Assembly: GCA_910577785.1 (NCBI GenBank)
Contig: CAJTNT010000027.1
Coordinates: 1 to 56,025, forward strand
Length of the DNA stretch: 56,025 nt
From: an uncultured Lachnospiraceae bacterium
GTDB lineage: Bacteria; Bacillota; Clostridia; Lachnospirales; Lachnospiraceae
Direction: 5' to 3'
In this document: piece by piece, positions 1-8,193 of the stretch
How the letters are laid out: each line of letters opens with the position of its first letter
Numbering within the stretch: the first letter of the stretch is position 1
Translations under genes and position numbers: made by a program
The notes under the pieces: generated by a model
What the model saw: the letters and a program-made list of their open reading frames with translations, nothing else
Database searches by the model: none
Told to the model about the DNA's origin: nothing

Positions 1-342
1 AAGGGATCTGTTGCGGTAATTGATGAATTTGATACTGGTGTCCATGATCTATTGGTAAAAAAACTTGTTCAATCTTTATATATGAATCTCTCTGGTCAGC
101 TAATAGTGACAACACACAATACTTTACTTATGGAATCTGGCATTCCTAAAGAGTGTATCTATGTGATTAATGAACTAGAACAAGGTCATAAAGAAATCCA
201 GTGCATTACCTATTATGACAACAAAATTCATATTAATACAAATATTCGTAATCAATATATGCATGGTGTCTATCACGGTATACCTGAACCATCCAATATC
301 GATTTTGTTAATTTGTTGTCCACACTTGGTATTTCCGAGTAG
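1..342 (+). CDS. AAA-type ATPase, C-terminal fragment (5' end outside window)
   Basis: The frame is open from the first base and ends at TAG 340-342. The visible part begins with a Walker-B-like stretch (AVIDEFDTGVHDLL) followed by LIVTTHNTLLME, the H-loop style of ABC/AAA15 ATPases found in RloA-like and other anti-phage or abortive-infection ATPases. About 113 residues are visible, so the Walker A lies upstream. No partner gene follows on the same strand. A role in mobile-element or phage defence is inference from the family. The ATPase call is fairly safe from the two motifs. Confidence 0.7.
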   Translation, partial: KGSVAVIDEFDTGVHDLLVKKLVQSLYMNLSGQLIVTTHNTLLMESGIPKECIYVINELEQGHKEIQCITYYDNKIHINTNIRNQYMHGVYHGIPEPSNIDFVNLLSTLGISE

Positions 343-345
343 TTT

Positions 346-546
346 CTAAAAGTAAGATAAATATAGTAAAAGTGAAGATATTTTCTCAGCTTGGCGACTT
401 ACCCAGTCCAAGAAAATGTCCTCACTTTCTTCCTTTAAGTCCTTATCCCAGTAATATCCATATAAAAGACAGTTTCCAAAATCCATCTTCGATTTCTTAT
501 CAAATACCTCTACCGTCCGAAGAAGCATACCAGCATTTAAAATCAT
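346..546 (-). CDS. possible 66-residue hypothetical or gene remnant
   Basis: An open frame convergent with the ATPase fragment encodes an acidic, aromatic-rich peptide (…GYYWDKDLKEESEDIF…). Its composition is protein-like, but there is no clear ribosome-binding site at the first ATG and no recognised family. It may be a decayed C-terminal piece of a cargo gene. The opposite strand is also open here (372-575) and looks less like protein. Positions 547-788 hold no convincing gene, only AT-rich sequence and one hairpin. Confidence 0.2.
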   Translation of the reverse strand: MILNAGMLLRTVEVFDKKSKMDFGNCLLYGYYWDKDLKEESEDIFLDWVSRQAEKISSLLLYLSYF

Positions 547-721
547 CTTGTCATTACTCAGTTCTCAGTTTATAAAAAACTTTCACAATGTGATTCCACA
601 AAACCTAACATAAGAACTAATCTCTATCATTACTTCAAGGGATACATAACATTTTCTATCCTAAATAATCAATTTTACCTAGTAAAATTACTCAGCAATA
701 TCCAGCAACAAACGCTTTAAG

Positions 722-743
722 ATCACGTTTGCAGAAACGTGAT
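722..743. repeat. perfect inverted repeat
   Basis: ATCACGTTT and AAACGTGAT are separated by GCAG, giving a 9-bp perfect stem. A T-run occurs only about 20 bases later, so this is not a canonical terminator. It lies near the left edge of the first mobile element. Function unknown. Confidence 0.5.
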
Positions 744-788
744 ATCGCTGTAAACATTGAATTTTTTTAATGTCATTTCAAGGCTCTT

Positions 789-908
789 TCAAAATGGTAT
801 AATAGTGGTGTAACAAGCGCCTTCTCTTGCTTTAAAACCATTGATTTTGCAGGCTTTTTCGGGATTCTTCAAGATACTGCCGTGGCAGATGAATAGTATT
901 TTAATCAT
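789..908 (-). CDS. 39-residue ORF with a low-molecular-weight phosphatase-like start, at the element edge
   Basis: ATG at 908 is preceded by AAAGGA at a suitable distance. The first residues MIKILFICHG match the conserved N-terminus of low-molecular-weight protein tyrosine phosphatases, which normally continue with NICRSP. Here the frame continues SILKNPEKAC and stops after 39 codons, so the catalytic Cys-Arg loop is not completed. It sits just downstream of the integrase in the same orientation, where attachment sites lie. The likeliest reading is an integration scar or element-borne att sequence that captured the start of a phosphatase gene. An expressed peptide is not excluded. Confidence 0.45.
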   Translation of the reverse strand: MIKILFICHGSILKNPEKACKINGFKAREGACYTTIIPF

Positions 909-1052
909 GTCTTCTTTATCCTTTCATTCCTTCTTATTATTCCGCAAACAGCCGCTTTCAGGGGCTTTTCCGGTCTTTGCGCCTTTTCATTGTTTTTGCA
1001 TAAATCTGCGTTATTTCCTATATTTCTTCCATCAAAAGGTGTAAATCTGGGT

Positions 1053-1079
1053 GCAAGCCTGTTCCGTTTGCACCCGCGG
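1053..1079 (+). repeat. hairpin beside integrase 1
   Basis: GGGTGCAA and TTTGCACCC form an 8-bp stem, with GCGGTTTTTAC following on the plus strand, so it could terminate plus-strand transcription. It lies between the end of the integrase gene and the phosphatase-like ORF. Confidence 0.4.
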
Positions 1080-1087
1080 TTTTTACA

Positions 1088-2284
1088 TCAATTTCCAGAC
1101 ACCCTGCGCATCTCCTCGCTTGCCTCATCAAATCCCAGATGGGTATATGTATTCAGCGTCACGCCAATATCGCTGTGCCCCATGATATATTGAAGGGTTT
1201 TTGGATTCATCCGCGCGGCTGCCATCTTGCTGCAGAACGTATGGCGGCACACATGGGGCGTTACTTTCGGCATCTGCACACGGTAAATCTTGTTGTATTT
1301 CTCGCAGATATGCTTGAAATATTTTTCCCAGTGCAACGCAACCATCGGCATCCCATTTTTATCCAGATAGAGGAATCCGGTATATCCGTCAATCATGGGT
1401 TCTGCCTTAGGCTTCTTCCTGTTCTTTATAATCTTCCTAAAACATTCTGCCACTTCCGGCGTCATGGGAACCTGGCGCACGCCGCTTTCCGTTTTCGGCT
1501 CCACAATTTGGTAACCGATTTCAGCATAACGCTGCAATTGATGGTCCACGTTAATCTTCCCATTTTCAAAGTCTATGTCCTTCCTGGTAAGCCCTACAAA
1601 TTCAGAAATCCGGAGCCCCGTGTGGAACAGGATATAAATGCCATCGTAATACTTCCTGAAATGGGAATCTTCTTTTACAAATTTCAGGAATCTGCGTTCC
1701 TGTTCCCTGGTAAGCGCCTCCCTGGTAACGCTGTCATTATAGATGACTGTCGCCAGCTCAAACCCGAACGGATTCTTGCGTATCAAATCATCATCCACCG
1801 CCATCTGGAACGCAGGCCTTAGAATCCCCCGGATTGTGCGGATGGTACTGAAACCACGCCCGTTCTTCTGGAGCTGTATGAGCCATTGCTTGGCATCTGA
1901 TATTTTTACCCGGTCAATCCTTTCCTCGCCGAATTTTTCTTTCCGCAAAAGATTGAGGACAGTTTTATAACCCGCCTCGGTGGTTGGGCGCACGCCTGTT
2001 TTCAGCGAGACATATTTTTCTACCAGCCCTGCTACGGTCAGCCCGCCTCCTTCCGGCACAATCTTATCAAAAATATCTGCCGCTATCTGTTTTTCTTTTT
2101 CGCGCAGGGACGGTTCCATCTTCCTTCCTGTCGGAATCCTGTCATTCTTATCCAGCCGCCAGGAATAAGCGTATTTGGTCTCCCCGAATAAATCTTTGTA
2201 TTTGTAACGGTATTTCCCATCTGCCATCTGGATTTCCCCATTCCGCAATATTCTGCCCCGGCTGTCTCTTCTCTTTTCACTCAA
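1088..2284 (-). CDS. int: Tn916-family tyrosine recombinase (integrase), element 1
   Basis: The 398-residue protein begins with the Tn916 Int-type N-terminal arm-binding domain (MSEKRRDSRGRIL…), then a SAM-like core-binding domain near residues 85-165, then the catalytic domain. Catalytic residues are visible: R225 (TGLRISE), H344-x2-R347 (HVCRH), H370 (MGH) and nucleophile Y380. The length matches Tn916 Int (about 405). It catalyses site-specific integration and excision. It is encoded at the left end of element 1, just downstream of the excisionase, as in Tn916. Its attachment target was not identified. The short phosphatase-like ORF beside it may mark it. It appears intact. Confidence 0.93.
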   Translation of the reverse strand: MSEKRRDSRGRILRNGEIQMADGKYRYKYKDLFGETKYAYSWRLDKNDRIPTGRKMEPSLREKEKQIAADIFDKIVPEGGGLTVAGLVEKYVSLKTGVRPTTEAGYKTVLNLLRKEKFGEERIDRVKISDAKQWLIQLQKNGRGFSTIRTIRGILRPAFQMAVDDDLIRKNPFGFELATVIYNDSVTREALTREQERRFLKFVKEDSHFRKYYDGIYILFHTGLRISEFVGLTRKDIDFENGKINVDHQLQRYAEIGYQIVEPKTESGVRQVPMTPEVAECFRKIIKNRKKPKAEPMIDGYTGFLYLDKNGMPMVALHWEKYFKHICEKYNKIYRVQMPKVTPHVCRHTFCSKMAAARMNPKTLQYIMGHSDIGVTLNTYTHLGFDEASEEMRRVSGN

Positions 2285-2412
2285 GTTATCGAACTCCTTT
2301 CCTGTCAGGTTTTGACAAAAAGGCTTCGATACGGCATTTATATTTTACCATAGCAAAGCCCGTTTGTCATGAAAAAGGTACACATAATTTTTATTCGGCA
2401 GACGCCTTATGG

Positions 2413-2637
2413 TTATACAACAGTCGCCTTATCTATAAATTTTTCAAAAAGCTTGCGCTTGAACTGAATGCGGTTGCCGTTGCAAAGAAGGAAATCCGCA
2501 TAAGGGTTTTCTTCTGCAATCTGGCGTAGTTTGCGTTGCCCGATACGGAAATATTTTGCTGCTTCCTCAATTGTCAAAGTATATTTTTCCCAGATCGGCA
2601 CGGCTTCTGTCAGTTCTTGTTTCATTTTTTCTTCCAT
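2413..2637 (-). CDS. xis: Tn916 Xis-like excisionase, element 1
   Basis: This 74-residue winged-helix protein closely follows Tn916 Xis: PIWEKYTLTIEEAAKYFRIG, then a recognition segment and NGNRIQFKRKLFEKFID. I start it at ATG 2637 because AGGAGG sits 9 bases upstream. An upstream in-frame start adds 8 residues without an RBS. Excisionases bend DNA at the attachment sites and bias the integrase toward excision. It lies between the replication ATPase and the integrase, the usual order for Tn916-type modules. Confidence 0.9.
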   Translation of the reverse strand: MEEKMKQELTEAVPIWEKYTLTIEEAAKYFRIGQRKLRQIAEENPYADFLLCNGNRIQFKRKLFEKFIDKATVV

Positions 2638-2657
2638 GATGTTTGTCCTCCTTGATT

Positions 2658-4631
2658 TCAAAAATCTTCCATAACGTCCATAATTTTCTTTAACTCTGAT
2701 TTTTTAATCAGAAAAAACCTTTTAGATGTAAAATTTCCGATTTTATGGGTCGCCCGCTGCTGCTGGTTCTTCCCCTCTGTTTTAATCAGCAACAAATTTT
2801 CCTTCTTCAAAGGCGCATTTAAATCTCTGCCACTTTTGTACATCAATTCTTCTCCGAGATTTTTGCAGTAGTCGCGGTAAAGCTGCCAGAGTGTTTCCGG
2901 CAGAATGTAAAAATATTGTTCGTCCTCTGCCATTATCTTGGAAAACTCTCCCTGTTTCGCCATATCTTTCGCATCGCATACAATCACTTTTCTCAACTGT
3001 ATGCCGCATTTTAACGCCATAATGATAAGTGCCGCCGGGCTTTTTGTTTTTGATTCACGGTCATTTCGTATTATGACTTTTATAATTTCCTGCATATCCT
3101 CTTTCATATATCTTTGCGCCTCATCTTCTGTCAGAAATCCATTCGCACACACATAACTGTAGAAAATGCGTACCTCCGCCGACATAATTGCCAACGTATC
3201 AATAAAACGAGGCGTAGTGATTCCCGGAATTTTTTGCTTTCGAATCAGCTTTAGTTCCTCTCTCATTATATTTTGCGCCCACGCAACATTCCCTTGCAGA
3301 AAAACAATGAAGTCATAGAAAAACGTTGGAAAATTCAAAAGCGTGTCCTGATAATGCGTCAGTTTCTCCAAATCAACATCGCCCCTTTCAAATATGAGCC
3401 GGATAACCCGCGTATCTGAGGATTCTGACTCGGTCTGTAGCATTTCTCCTGTAATCAGGCAGCAGCCTTTGACAGGACTGTACGCCGATACGCCGTAAAT
3501 TTTTGCAAAGGTTTCTGAGCGTTTGAACGGCTCCCGATCACCATACCCACGGATTAACGTTTCCGATTTCTTCCGCTGTTCTGCTGCCAGTCCCTTCGAT
3601 GAAAACGGTACGAAATCGTCTACCATAAGCATTGCATCTCCGTAAAGAGACATTTTTTCCCTGATTGCCGCCAAAGTTGAATCTGAACGCAAATCCGGTA
3701 AGTAAGAAGGAGTGCGGTCAAACAGACGGGAGAACAAAAGTCCAGTTGCCGTTTTTTGTGAATTGGTGGATCCAATCAACGCCACCAAGAAATTAACCCC
3801 TTTCCCTGCGTCCTGAAATAATGATGTCATAACTGACACGCAGCTAAAATGTGTCAAAAACACTGAATTTTCCCGTTTCCCATTCCCACTGCATAATTCC
3901 CGCATTCCCCAAAATTCATCGAAGATTTCTCTCGTCCCGACTTTTTCTGGGCGGTATAGAAAGTGGTGCGGCACGTCTGCTTTGATATTTCCGCCTTTTT
4001 CACCGATGATTCCTTCTTTCGTAAGATACACAAGGCCCTTTCCTTTCAGTTTTGTCCAACCAGTGGTTTCGTAAAGATATGTTTTTTTATAATTTCCGGT
4101 TGAGATTAGAACATTAATGTATTTCCGAAATAATTGCCGGCATTCCTTTCCCGATTCAAGATACCCTCTGTCTTTCGTAATTTTAAGAAGTTCCGCATCA
4201 GACAGCAAGCCTTTCACTGTTTTTTCTGTCTTGAATTTTAGTCCCATGCAGTGGATTTCAACCTTCCATGACGTGTCTTCACGGTCATTAATGATAAGAT
4301 TCTGCTCATTGCAAATTTCTGTAACATGAGTTATTTCCTCCTTGATTTCAATCCAGAAGTTTCCTATTACAACCATCGAAGACATTTCTTTAGACCGATA
4401 CTTTAGCTCTCCTTTCTCGTACCAGAAACCTCCCACTCTGAATTCTGGGGATGCTATGGCAGTTACAACATTTTTCAGCATACATTTTGAGCCCATGTCG
4501 TCTATACTGCTATTTACTTTGCTAAACAGGTGACTTTTTTCTTTTGAGGGTTTCGTTTTCTCAATCTGCTCCGATTCTTCTTGCCCTATTCCAGCTGATT
4601 CCAAATCCGCTTCTTGGGGAGTCCCTTGCAT
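2658..4631 (-). CDS. DUF927-like replication ATPase/helicase, element 1
   Basis: The 657-residue protein has a C-terminal half resembling DUF927 superfamily-3-like ATPases. Walker A is GSTNSQKTAT (near residue 280), Walker B AMLMVDDF (near 335), followed by a sensor-like CLITGEM. The N-terminal half (about 1-250) looks like the substrate or primase-associated domain of these proteins. Such enzymes unwind or prime DNA in plasmids and integrative elements, so autonomous or transfer replication is the probable role. The start is uncertain: ATG 4631 lacks a good RBS, and the AGGGAGGCGG upstream overlaps the end of the preceding gene. Confidence 0.65.
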   Translation of the reverse strand: MQGTPQEADLESAGIGQEESEQIEKTKPSKEKSHLFSKVNSSIDDMGSKCMLKNVVTAIASPEFRVGGFWYEKGELKYRSKEMSSMVVIGNFWIEIKEEITHVTEICNEQNLIINDREDTSWKVEIHCMGLKFKTEKTVKGLLSDAELLKITKDRGYLESGKECRQLFRKYINVLISTGNYKKTYLYETTGWTKLKGKGLVYLTKEGIIGEKGGNIKADVPHHFLYRPEKVGTREIFDEFWGMRELCSGNGKRENSVFLTHFSCVSVMTSLFQDAGKGVNFLVALIGSTNSQKTATGLLFSRLFDRTPSYLPDLRSDSTLAAIREKMSLYGDAMLMVDDFVPFSSKGLAAEQRKKSETLIRGYGDREPFKRSETFAKIYGVSAYSPVKGCCLITGEMLQTESESSDTRVIRLIFERGDVDLEKLTHYQDTLLNFPTFFYDFIVFLQGNVAWAQNIMREELKLIRKQKIPGITTPRFIDTLAIMSAEVRIFYSYVCANGFLTEDEAQRYMKEDMQEIIKVIIRNDRESKTKSPAALIIMALKCGIQLRKVIVCDAKDMAKQGEFSKIMAEDEQYFYILPETLWQLYRDYCKNLGEELMYKSGRDLNAPLKKENLLLIKTEGKNQQQRATHKIGNFTSKRFFLIKKSELKKIMDVMEDF

Positions 4632-4657
4632 GTGAACAAAAAGTTTTTCATTCCATC

Positions 4658-5524
4658 TTATGCCGCCTCCCTGTCTTTTGTCTTCCTTAACCCGTTCAGT
4701 GCCTTTGTGAAGATTTCTGGCGTCATCTGCCCCGGCTCCCCGATGCCGTACCGTTCCAGGACTGCCGCCATTGTGACCCCGGTACGTTCCATCTCTTTTT
4801 CCAGCGCTGCCATCTGCATTTCCGTAATGCCCGCCAAGGCTGGCTTTTCCTTCAGGCTATATACGATCTGCCCCCTGCCGTTTACAATGGACAGGGCTGA
4901 GATTTCCCGGCGGGCGTTGTAGGCGATTGCCTGCACGCGGAACCTGTCCTTTGTAAAGAAACGGCTGTCTTTCCTCTCTATTTTTACAAGCCCTGCCGGG
5001 ATCTAGATAAAGGGGGCTGTATATAGCTCCCTGCCCACGCCCCAGTTGAGGCAGGCGCGCTTGAAGGAATCGGATGCCTGCCCCTTCTCTTTCTCCGAAT
5101 AGCTTTCCGTCCCCACGTCCTGTTTTGCAACCCACTGCCCCTTGGCGCTGTCCCATACCTCCACGGTACAGTACAGCTTCCCATCTATGCATTGGTGGGT
5201 GCGCCTCCACCCGAAAGGCGTGAATGTCTCATCTAAGATTCTCTGGTCTACCCTTGCGTCCTTAAACAGGAGGAGGCTTAAGCCTTTTTCATTGATTGTA
5301 GACACCCGGCATTCGATTTCGTCTGCCCGCAGGAGCCGTATTGTGGGGCTTCCGATATCCGCTTCCATTACTGCTGTTTTCGGCATGGGCGTTTGGGGAC
5401 TGTCCCCTTTCTTTCTCCCGCCCGCCTTTTTTGCAAGTTCTTCTTTTAATTCCTTATCTGCTGGCATTTCTTCTCCTTCCCTAAATAAATATGGGGATTG
5501 GCGCATAAGGGATATGCCAGACAT
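4658..5524 (-). pseudogene. Sak/DUF1071-like single-strand annealing protein, interrupted by in-frame TAG
   Basis: The frame starts at ATG 5524 (AAAGGAGG 7 bases upstream), reads through the family signature (LLRADEIECRVS, DARVDQRILDETF, QASDSFKRAC, ELYTAPFI), and meets TAG at 5003-5005. It then continues in the same frame for another 115 codons to TAA 4658, matching the rest of the family. The intact homologue in element 2 (25832-26599) has TGG (FIWVPA) where this copy has TAG (FI*IPA), so one G-to-A change explains it. The protein would anneal single strands in Red-like recombination with the adjacent YqaJ exonuclease. It is either a recent nonsense mutant or depends on suppression. Confidence 0.8.
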
Positions 5525-5567
5525 GGAAGAACCTCCTTTGCCCGGCGGCTCCATATCTTAGCTTTCC

Positions 5568-5612
5568 TTAAGTTGCCGCATACCCCCGCTCCGCTGGGGC
5601 AGGCTCTGGCAT
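5568..5612 (-). CDS. possible 14-residue micro-ORF conserved between the two elements
   Basis: Between the exonuclease and annealing genes, AAAGGATCCCTTT precedes ATG 5612, encoding MPEPAPAERGYAAT and ending TAA 5568. A nearly identical sequence occurs in element 2 (29302-29346, MPGSAPAKRGYAAT) next to a different gene. The open frame extends upstream in both copies (RETLKDPF here). Base changes between copies keep the frame open. It could be a small peptide, a leader, the end of a lost gene, or a structural DNA/RNA element. Confidence 0.35.
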   Translation of the reverse strand: MPEPAPAERGYAAT

Positions 5613-5686
5613 AAAGGGATCCTTTAGGGTTTCCCTAATGCGGCCGCCCCAGAGCTGTACATCAATTTTTTTGCTGTCTTCCTTCC

Positions 5687-6613
5687 CTATGCCGCCTTTA
5701 CCATGAACCTCCTGCTCTGGATGGTCTTCTGGTATTGGGCGTAAATTTCTGGGCGTTCCTCCTTAAGCCTCTTCTCGTCCAGGCGGCTGCTGGCCACTGC
5801 CTTCCAAGATACCCGGTAGCTGCTGTTCTCGGCAAGCTCCGCCTCCCCAAGGTACATCTTTAATTCCTGCTCAATCTTCCGCTTTTCCGTTTCAAGCCTT
5901 GCTATCTCCCCAGCAAGCTCCTGCCTGCGCCCCAGCTTTGCGTCAAACCCAGCAAGGGGGACGGACTGCGCTTTCGATTTCCTGAAATATTCCGCAATCA
6001 CGCTGTCCGCAAGCTCGGAGCCGTCCGGCTCTGGAAGCTTTTTCTTCAGGACGTTGTCCTCCCAGAAATCCTTCTCGATACGCCTTAAGTCTGCTATCAT
6101 TTCCCCATCCCGTTCCAGCCTGTAGTATTTGAACTCCCTGCCGTAAATAAGCACAGCGATATACCAGGCATCCGCATTACAGACGGACATGTAATGATGG
6201 CACTGTACCTGGTAGGAAAGGGGGATTTTCCCATCCTTCCATTTGTCTGCCATGTATGGGCTTGCGGTCTTGCATTCCAGCCCGGCATTCTCCCCCACCA
6301 CCATACGGTCAATATCCGCAAGCATGAACGGGTTCCCTTCGTCATAATACATAAAGTTCGTGCGGCGCACCTTCTTCCCGGTGGCTTCCGTGAACCGCCT
6401 TGCCACGTATTCCTCAAATTCCCTGTCCTGGCGCATTGCCTCGTTATCAACGTCCTCCACGCTCTCAGAGGTCTTGTCAAGGTACACCTCCATAGCCGTC
6501 CGGTAGGGGTTCAGCCCGCAGACCGCCCCGGCATCCGAGCCGCCCAGCCCCAGCTTCCGGTACCTGAGCCATTCTTCATGCGGCATTCCCTTTGTCGCTG
6601 TCAGTTTCTTCAT
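5687..6613 (-). CDS. YqaJ/lambda-type exonuclease, element 1
   Basis: The 308-residue protein belongs to the YqaJ viral recombinase family (lambda exonuclease/RecB nuclease fold). The N-terminal GGSDAGAVCGLNPY motif is followed by the catalytic set: D102 (LADIDRM), E113-x-K115 (GLECKTA), and Q-rich YQVQCHHYM near 134-142. A helical C-terminal tail follows (residues 215-260). It would resect double-stranded ends to give single strands for the annealing protein encoded downstream. Start ATG 6613 follows AAAGGCAGGATAAATTA. Stop is TAG, shared with the element 2 copy. Confidence 0.85.
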   Translation of the reverse strand: MKKLTATKGMPHEEWLRYRKLGLGGSDAGAVCGLNPYRTAMEVYLDKTSESVEDVDNEAMRQDREFEEYVARRFTEATGKKVRRTNFMYYDEGNPFMLADIDRMVVGENAGLECKTASPYMADKWKDGKIPLSYQVQCHHYMSVCNADAWYIAVLIYGREFKYYRLERDGEMIADLRRIEKDFWEDNVLKKKLPEPDGSELADSVIAEYFRKSKAQSVPLAGFDAKLGRRQELAGEIARLETEKRKIEQELKMYLGEAELAENSSYRVSWKAVASSRLDEKRLKEERPEIYAQYQKTIQSRRFMVKAA

Positions 6614-6796
6614 TAATTTATCCTGCCTTTCTATTTATTTTTCTTTATTATCCTGCCTTTCCATCCTGCTTTATTAGGCTGCCTTTCCATATGCCCCTTA
6701 ATATGCCGCCCATGGCGGAGCATAGACTATGTTCCGCCATGCCTTCCTGTTCATCCAGCCTTTCCATGCTGCCCCTGCCATGCCATCCATAATCAT
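6614..6796. repeat. short-motif repeat tract with hairpin between DUF932 and exonuclease genes
   Basis: On the minus strand ATGGAAAGGC or close variants recur several times. A hairpin (ATGGCGGA…TCCGCCAT, 6712-6740) lies inside the tract. Several short open frames run through it, but none has a convincing RBS. The tract may affect translation or mRNA processing between DUF932 and the exonuclease. Element 2 has a terminator-like hairpin at the equivalent place. Confidence 0.4.
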
Positions 6797-7729
6797 TTAC
6801 GCCGCGCTTACCATCTGGTACGCCTTATCAATCAGGGGGTTGCCCTCCACTGTCTTTGAGAAGAGGGTTTCCCTGTAATTCGCTGTCTTCCGCAGTGGCT
6901 GGGCATGGGTGGCGAAATCGGACACCGCATTGATAAAGCGGTACGCGTTCTTCCCCACGTCCTGCAGGTCGGGGGCTTCAAAATAACGCGCCTTCATATC
7001 CTCCTGGAGCCTTGCCATGTTCCTTGCCTGCTGGGGCGTTGCGCCGTCCTCAGAGGGCAGGAGGATTTCTATGTAGTCCATGGCCTGCCTGTCGGTGAGT
7101 TTCTTCATGCGCAGCCGCTCAAACTCCTTCCCCAGGCTTTCCATGTATTTCCCTGCCAGGAATAGCGTATCCCCCGCCTCCTTCAGCCTGTCTTTGATGT
7201 TCCCTGTATGCACCATTGACCAGGAACGCTTTGCCGTGGCAAGCGCAAGGTTCAGGGTGTTGCTGCAGACGACCCGGATTGGGGTGAGCGCGACCCTTAC
7301 CGCGCCGGAGCCGTCATGGGTGTTTGAGAATACCAGGTAGGGGCTTATCCTTTCCCCGGAAATAATGTACTCATGGGGCATGTGCGCCAGGAGCCATACC
7401 TTCCTGCCACCCATGAGGGAGCCTGCTGTCTCGTAGCGGACGCCCTCACCTAAGAGACTATCTGTAAATGCGAACGCCTCCTCATTCTGGATAATTTTAT
7501 AACGGTCTGTCACCACGCCCAGCACCCTGCGGTCTGAGTCCCGGACGTTTGCCTTAAAGCCTTCAATCTTTTCCCCATTTTCTGTGTAGATTGGTTCCTG
7601 GAGAACTTTCCAGTCCAATCCTGCCAGGCGCAGGGCATCCTGGGATGTGGGGGAATTTGCGACTTTTGTCCCCAGCCCGTGCCATGGAGTTTCCCTTGTA
7701 TAGAACATGGTCTCTACATTTGCTGCCAT
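6797..7729 (-). CDS. DUF932 phage/plasmid-type protein, element 1
   Basis: The 310-residue DUF932 (TIGR03299-like) protein starts at ATG 7729 (GGAAGGAG upstream) with MAANVETMFYTRETPWHGLGTKV, the family's typical N-terminus. Other conserved blocks are VVTDRYKIIQNEEAFAFTD, SNTHDGSGAVRVALTP, VVCSNTLNLAL and the C-terminal FINAVSDFATHAQPLR. The biochemical role is unknown. The family is common in phages and conjugative elements near recombination genes. It is the same length as its element 2 homologue and opens the DUF932-exonuclease-annealing operon. A longer frame starts at a TTG further upstream, but homology begins at this ATG. Confidence 0.88.
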   Translation of the reverse strand: MAANVETMFYTRETPWHGLGTKVANSPTSQDALRLAGLDWKVLQEPIYTENGEKIEGFKANVRDSDRRVLGVVTDRYKIIQNEEAFAFTDSLLGEGVRYETAGSLMGGRKVWLLAHMPHEYIISGERISPYLVFSNTHDGSGAVRVALTPIRVVCSNTLNLALATAKRSWSMVHTGNIKDRLKEAGDTLFLAGKYMESLGKEFERLRMKKLTDRQAMDYIEILLPSEDGATPQQARNMARLQEDMKARYFEAPDLQDVGKNAYRFINAVSDFATHAQPLRKTANYRETLFSKTVEGNPLIDKAYQMVSAA

Positions 7730-7899
7730 GATTTTTCTCCTTCCTATTTTATATTCGTTTTCTGCTATGCTGCTTGCTGCCTTCCTTCTGCTGCATTGTG
7801 GCAGGATTTCCTGTCTGTGCTGGAAGGTTATAAACCCCAGCCGCACAGACAGTGCCTTTTCCCGGCTATCCCTACCTTTTTTCAATGGTTCCGCCCCTG

Positions 7900-7974
7900 T
7901 CAGTTTTCTTCCAGGGCTTCCAGGATTTTAATGCCACAGCCGATGATTATCACTGCAATTTCCAAGCCTTTCAC
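7900..7974 (-). CDS. 24-residue hydrophobic peptide upstream of DUF932, element 1
   Basis: GGAGG lies 8 bases before GTG 7974. The peptide is MKGLEIAVIIIGCGIKILEALEEN, one short membrane-spanning or amphipathic helix with an acidic tail. Element 2 has an analogous tiny hydrophobic ORF at the same operon position (28833-28913) with unrelated sequence but the same character. It could be a small membrane toxin, holin-like peptide or leader. Only the RBS, position and hydrophobicity support it. Confidence 0.4.
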   Translation of the reverse strand: MKGLEIAVIIIGCGIKILEALEEN

Positions 7975-8077
7975 TGCTTCCGCCTCCTTCCATGGTGTGT
8001 TGATTTGCTATATTTATGCTTCCCTGTCTTGTATAGCTGTCCTGTTTTTGATTCCCGGCATCCCTCCTTTTTGGGCA

Positions 8078-8110
8078 TAAAAAACAGCAGGGAGTTTTTA
8101 TCCTCCCTGC
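8078..8110 (-). terminator. rho-independent terminator
   Basis: On the minus strand GCAGGGAG and CTCCCTGC pair around an A-rich loop, followed by TGTTTTTTAT. It ends transcription of the three-gene zinc-ribbon block upstream and separates it from the DUF932 operon. Confidence 0.75.
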
Positions 8111-8193
8111 CTGATATGGGTTCATTATTATAATATGTAATTGAATGACAAGACTTTTTCTGAATATAAATTCTATTATCCATCTCTGTCAAA

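Noticed and set aside
1139..1822. Long plus-strand ORF opposite the integrase gene
   Set aside because: It lies fully within the integrase coding region on the other strand, lacks an RBS and has no family resemblance.
6614..6796. Small ORFs in the ATGGAAAGGC repeat tract
   Set aside because: Several overlapping frames are open because of the repeat. None has an RBS or counterpart in element 2.
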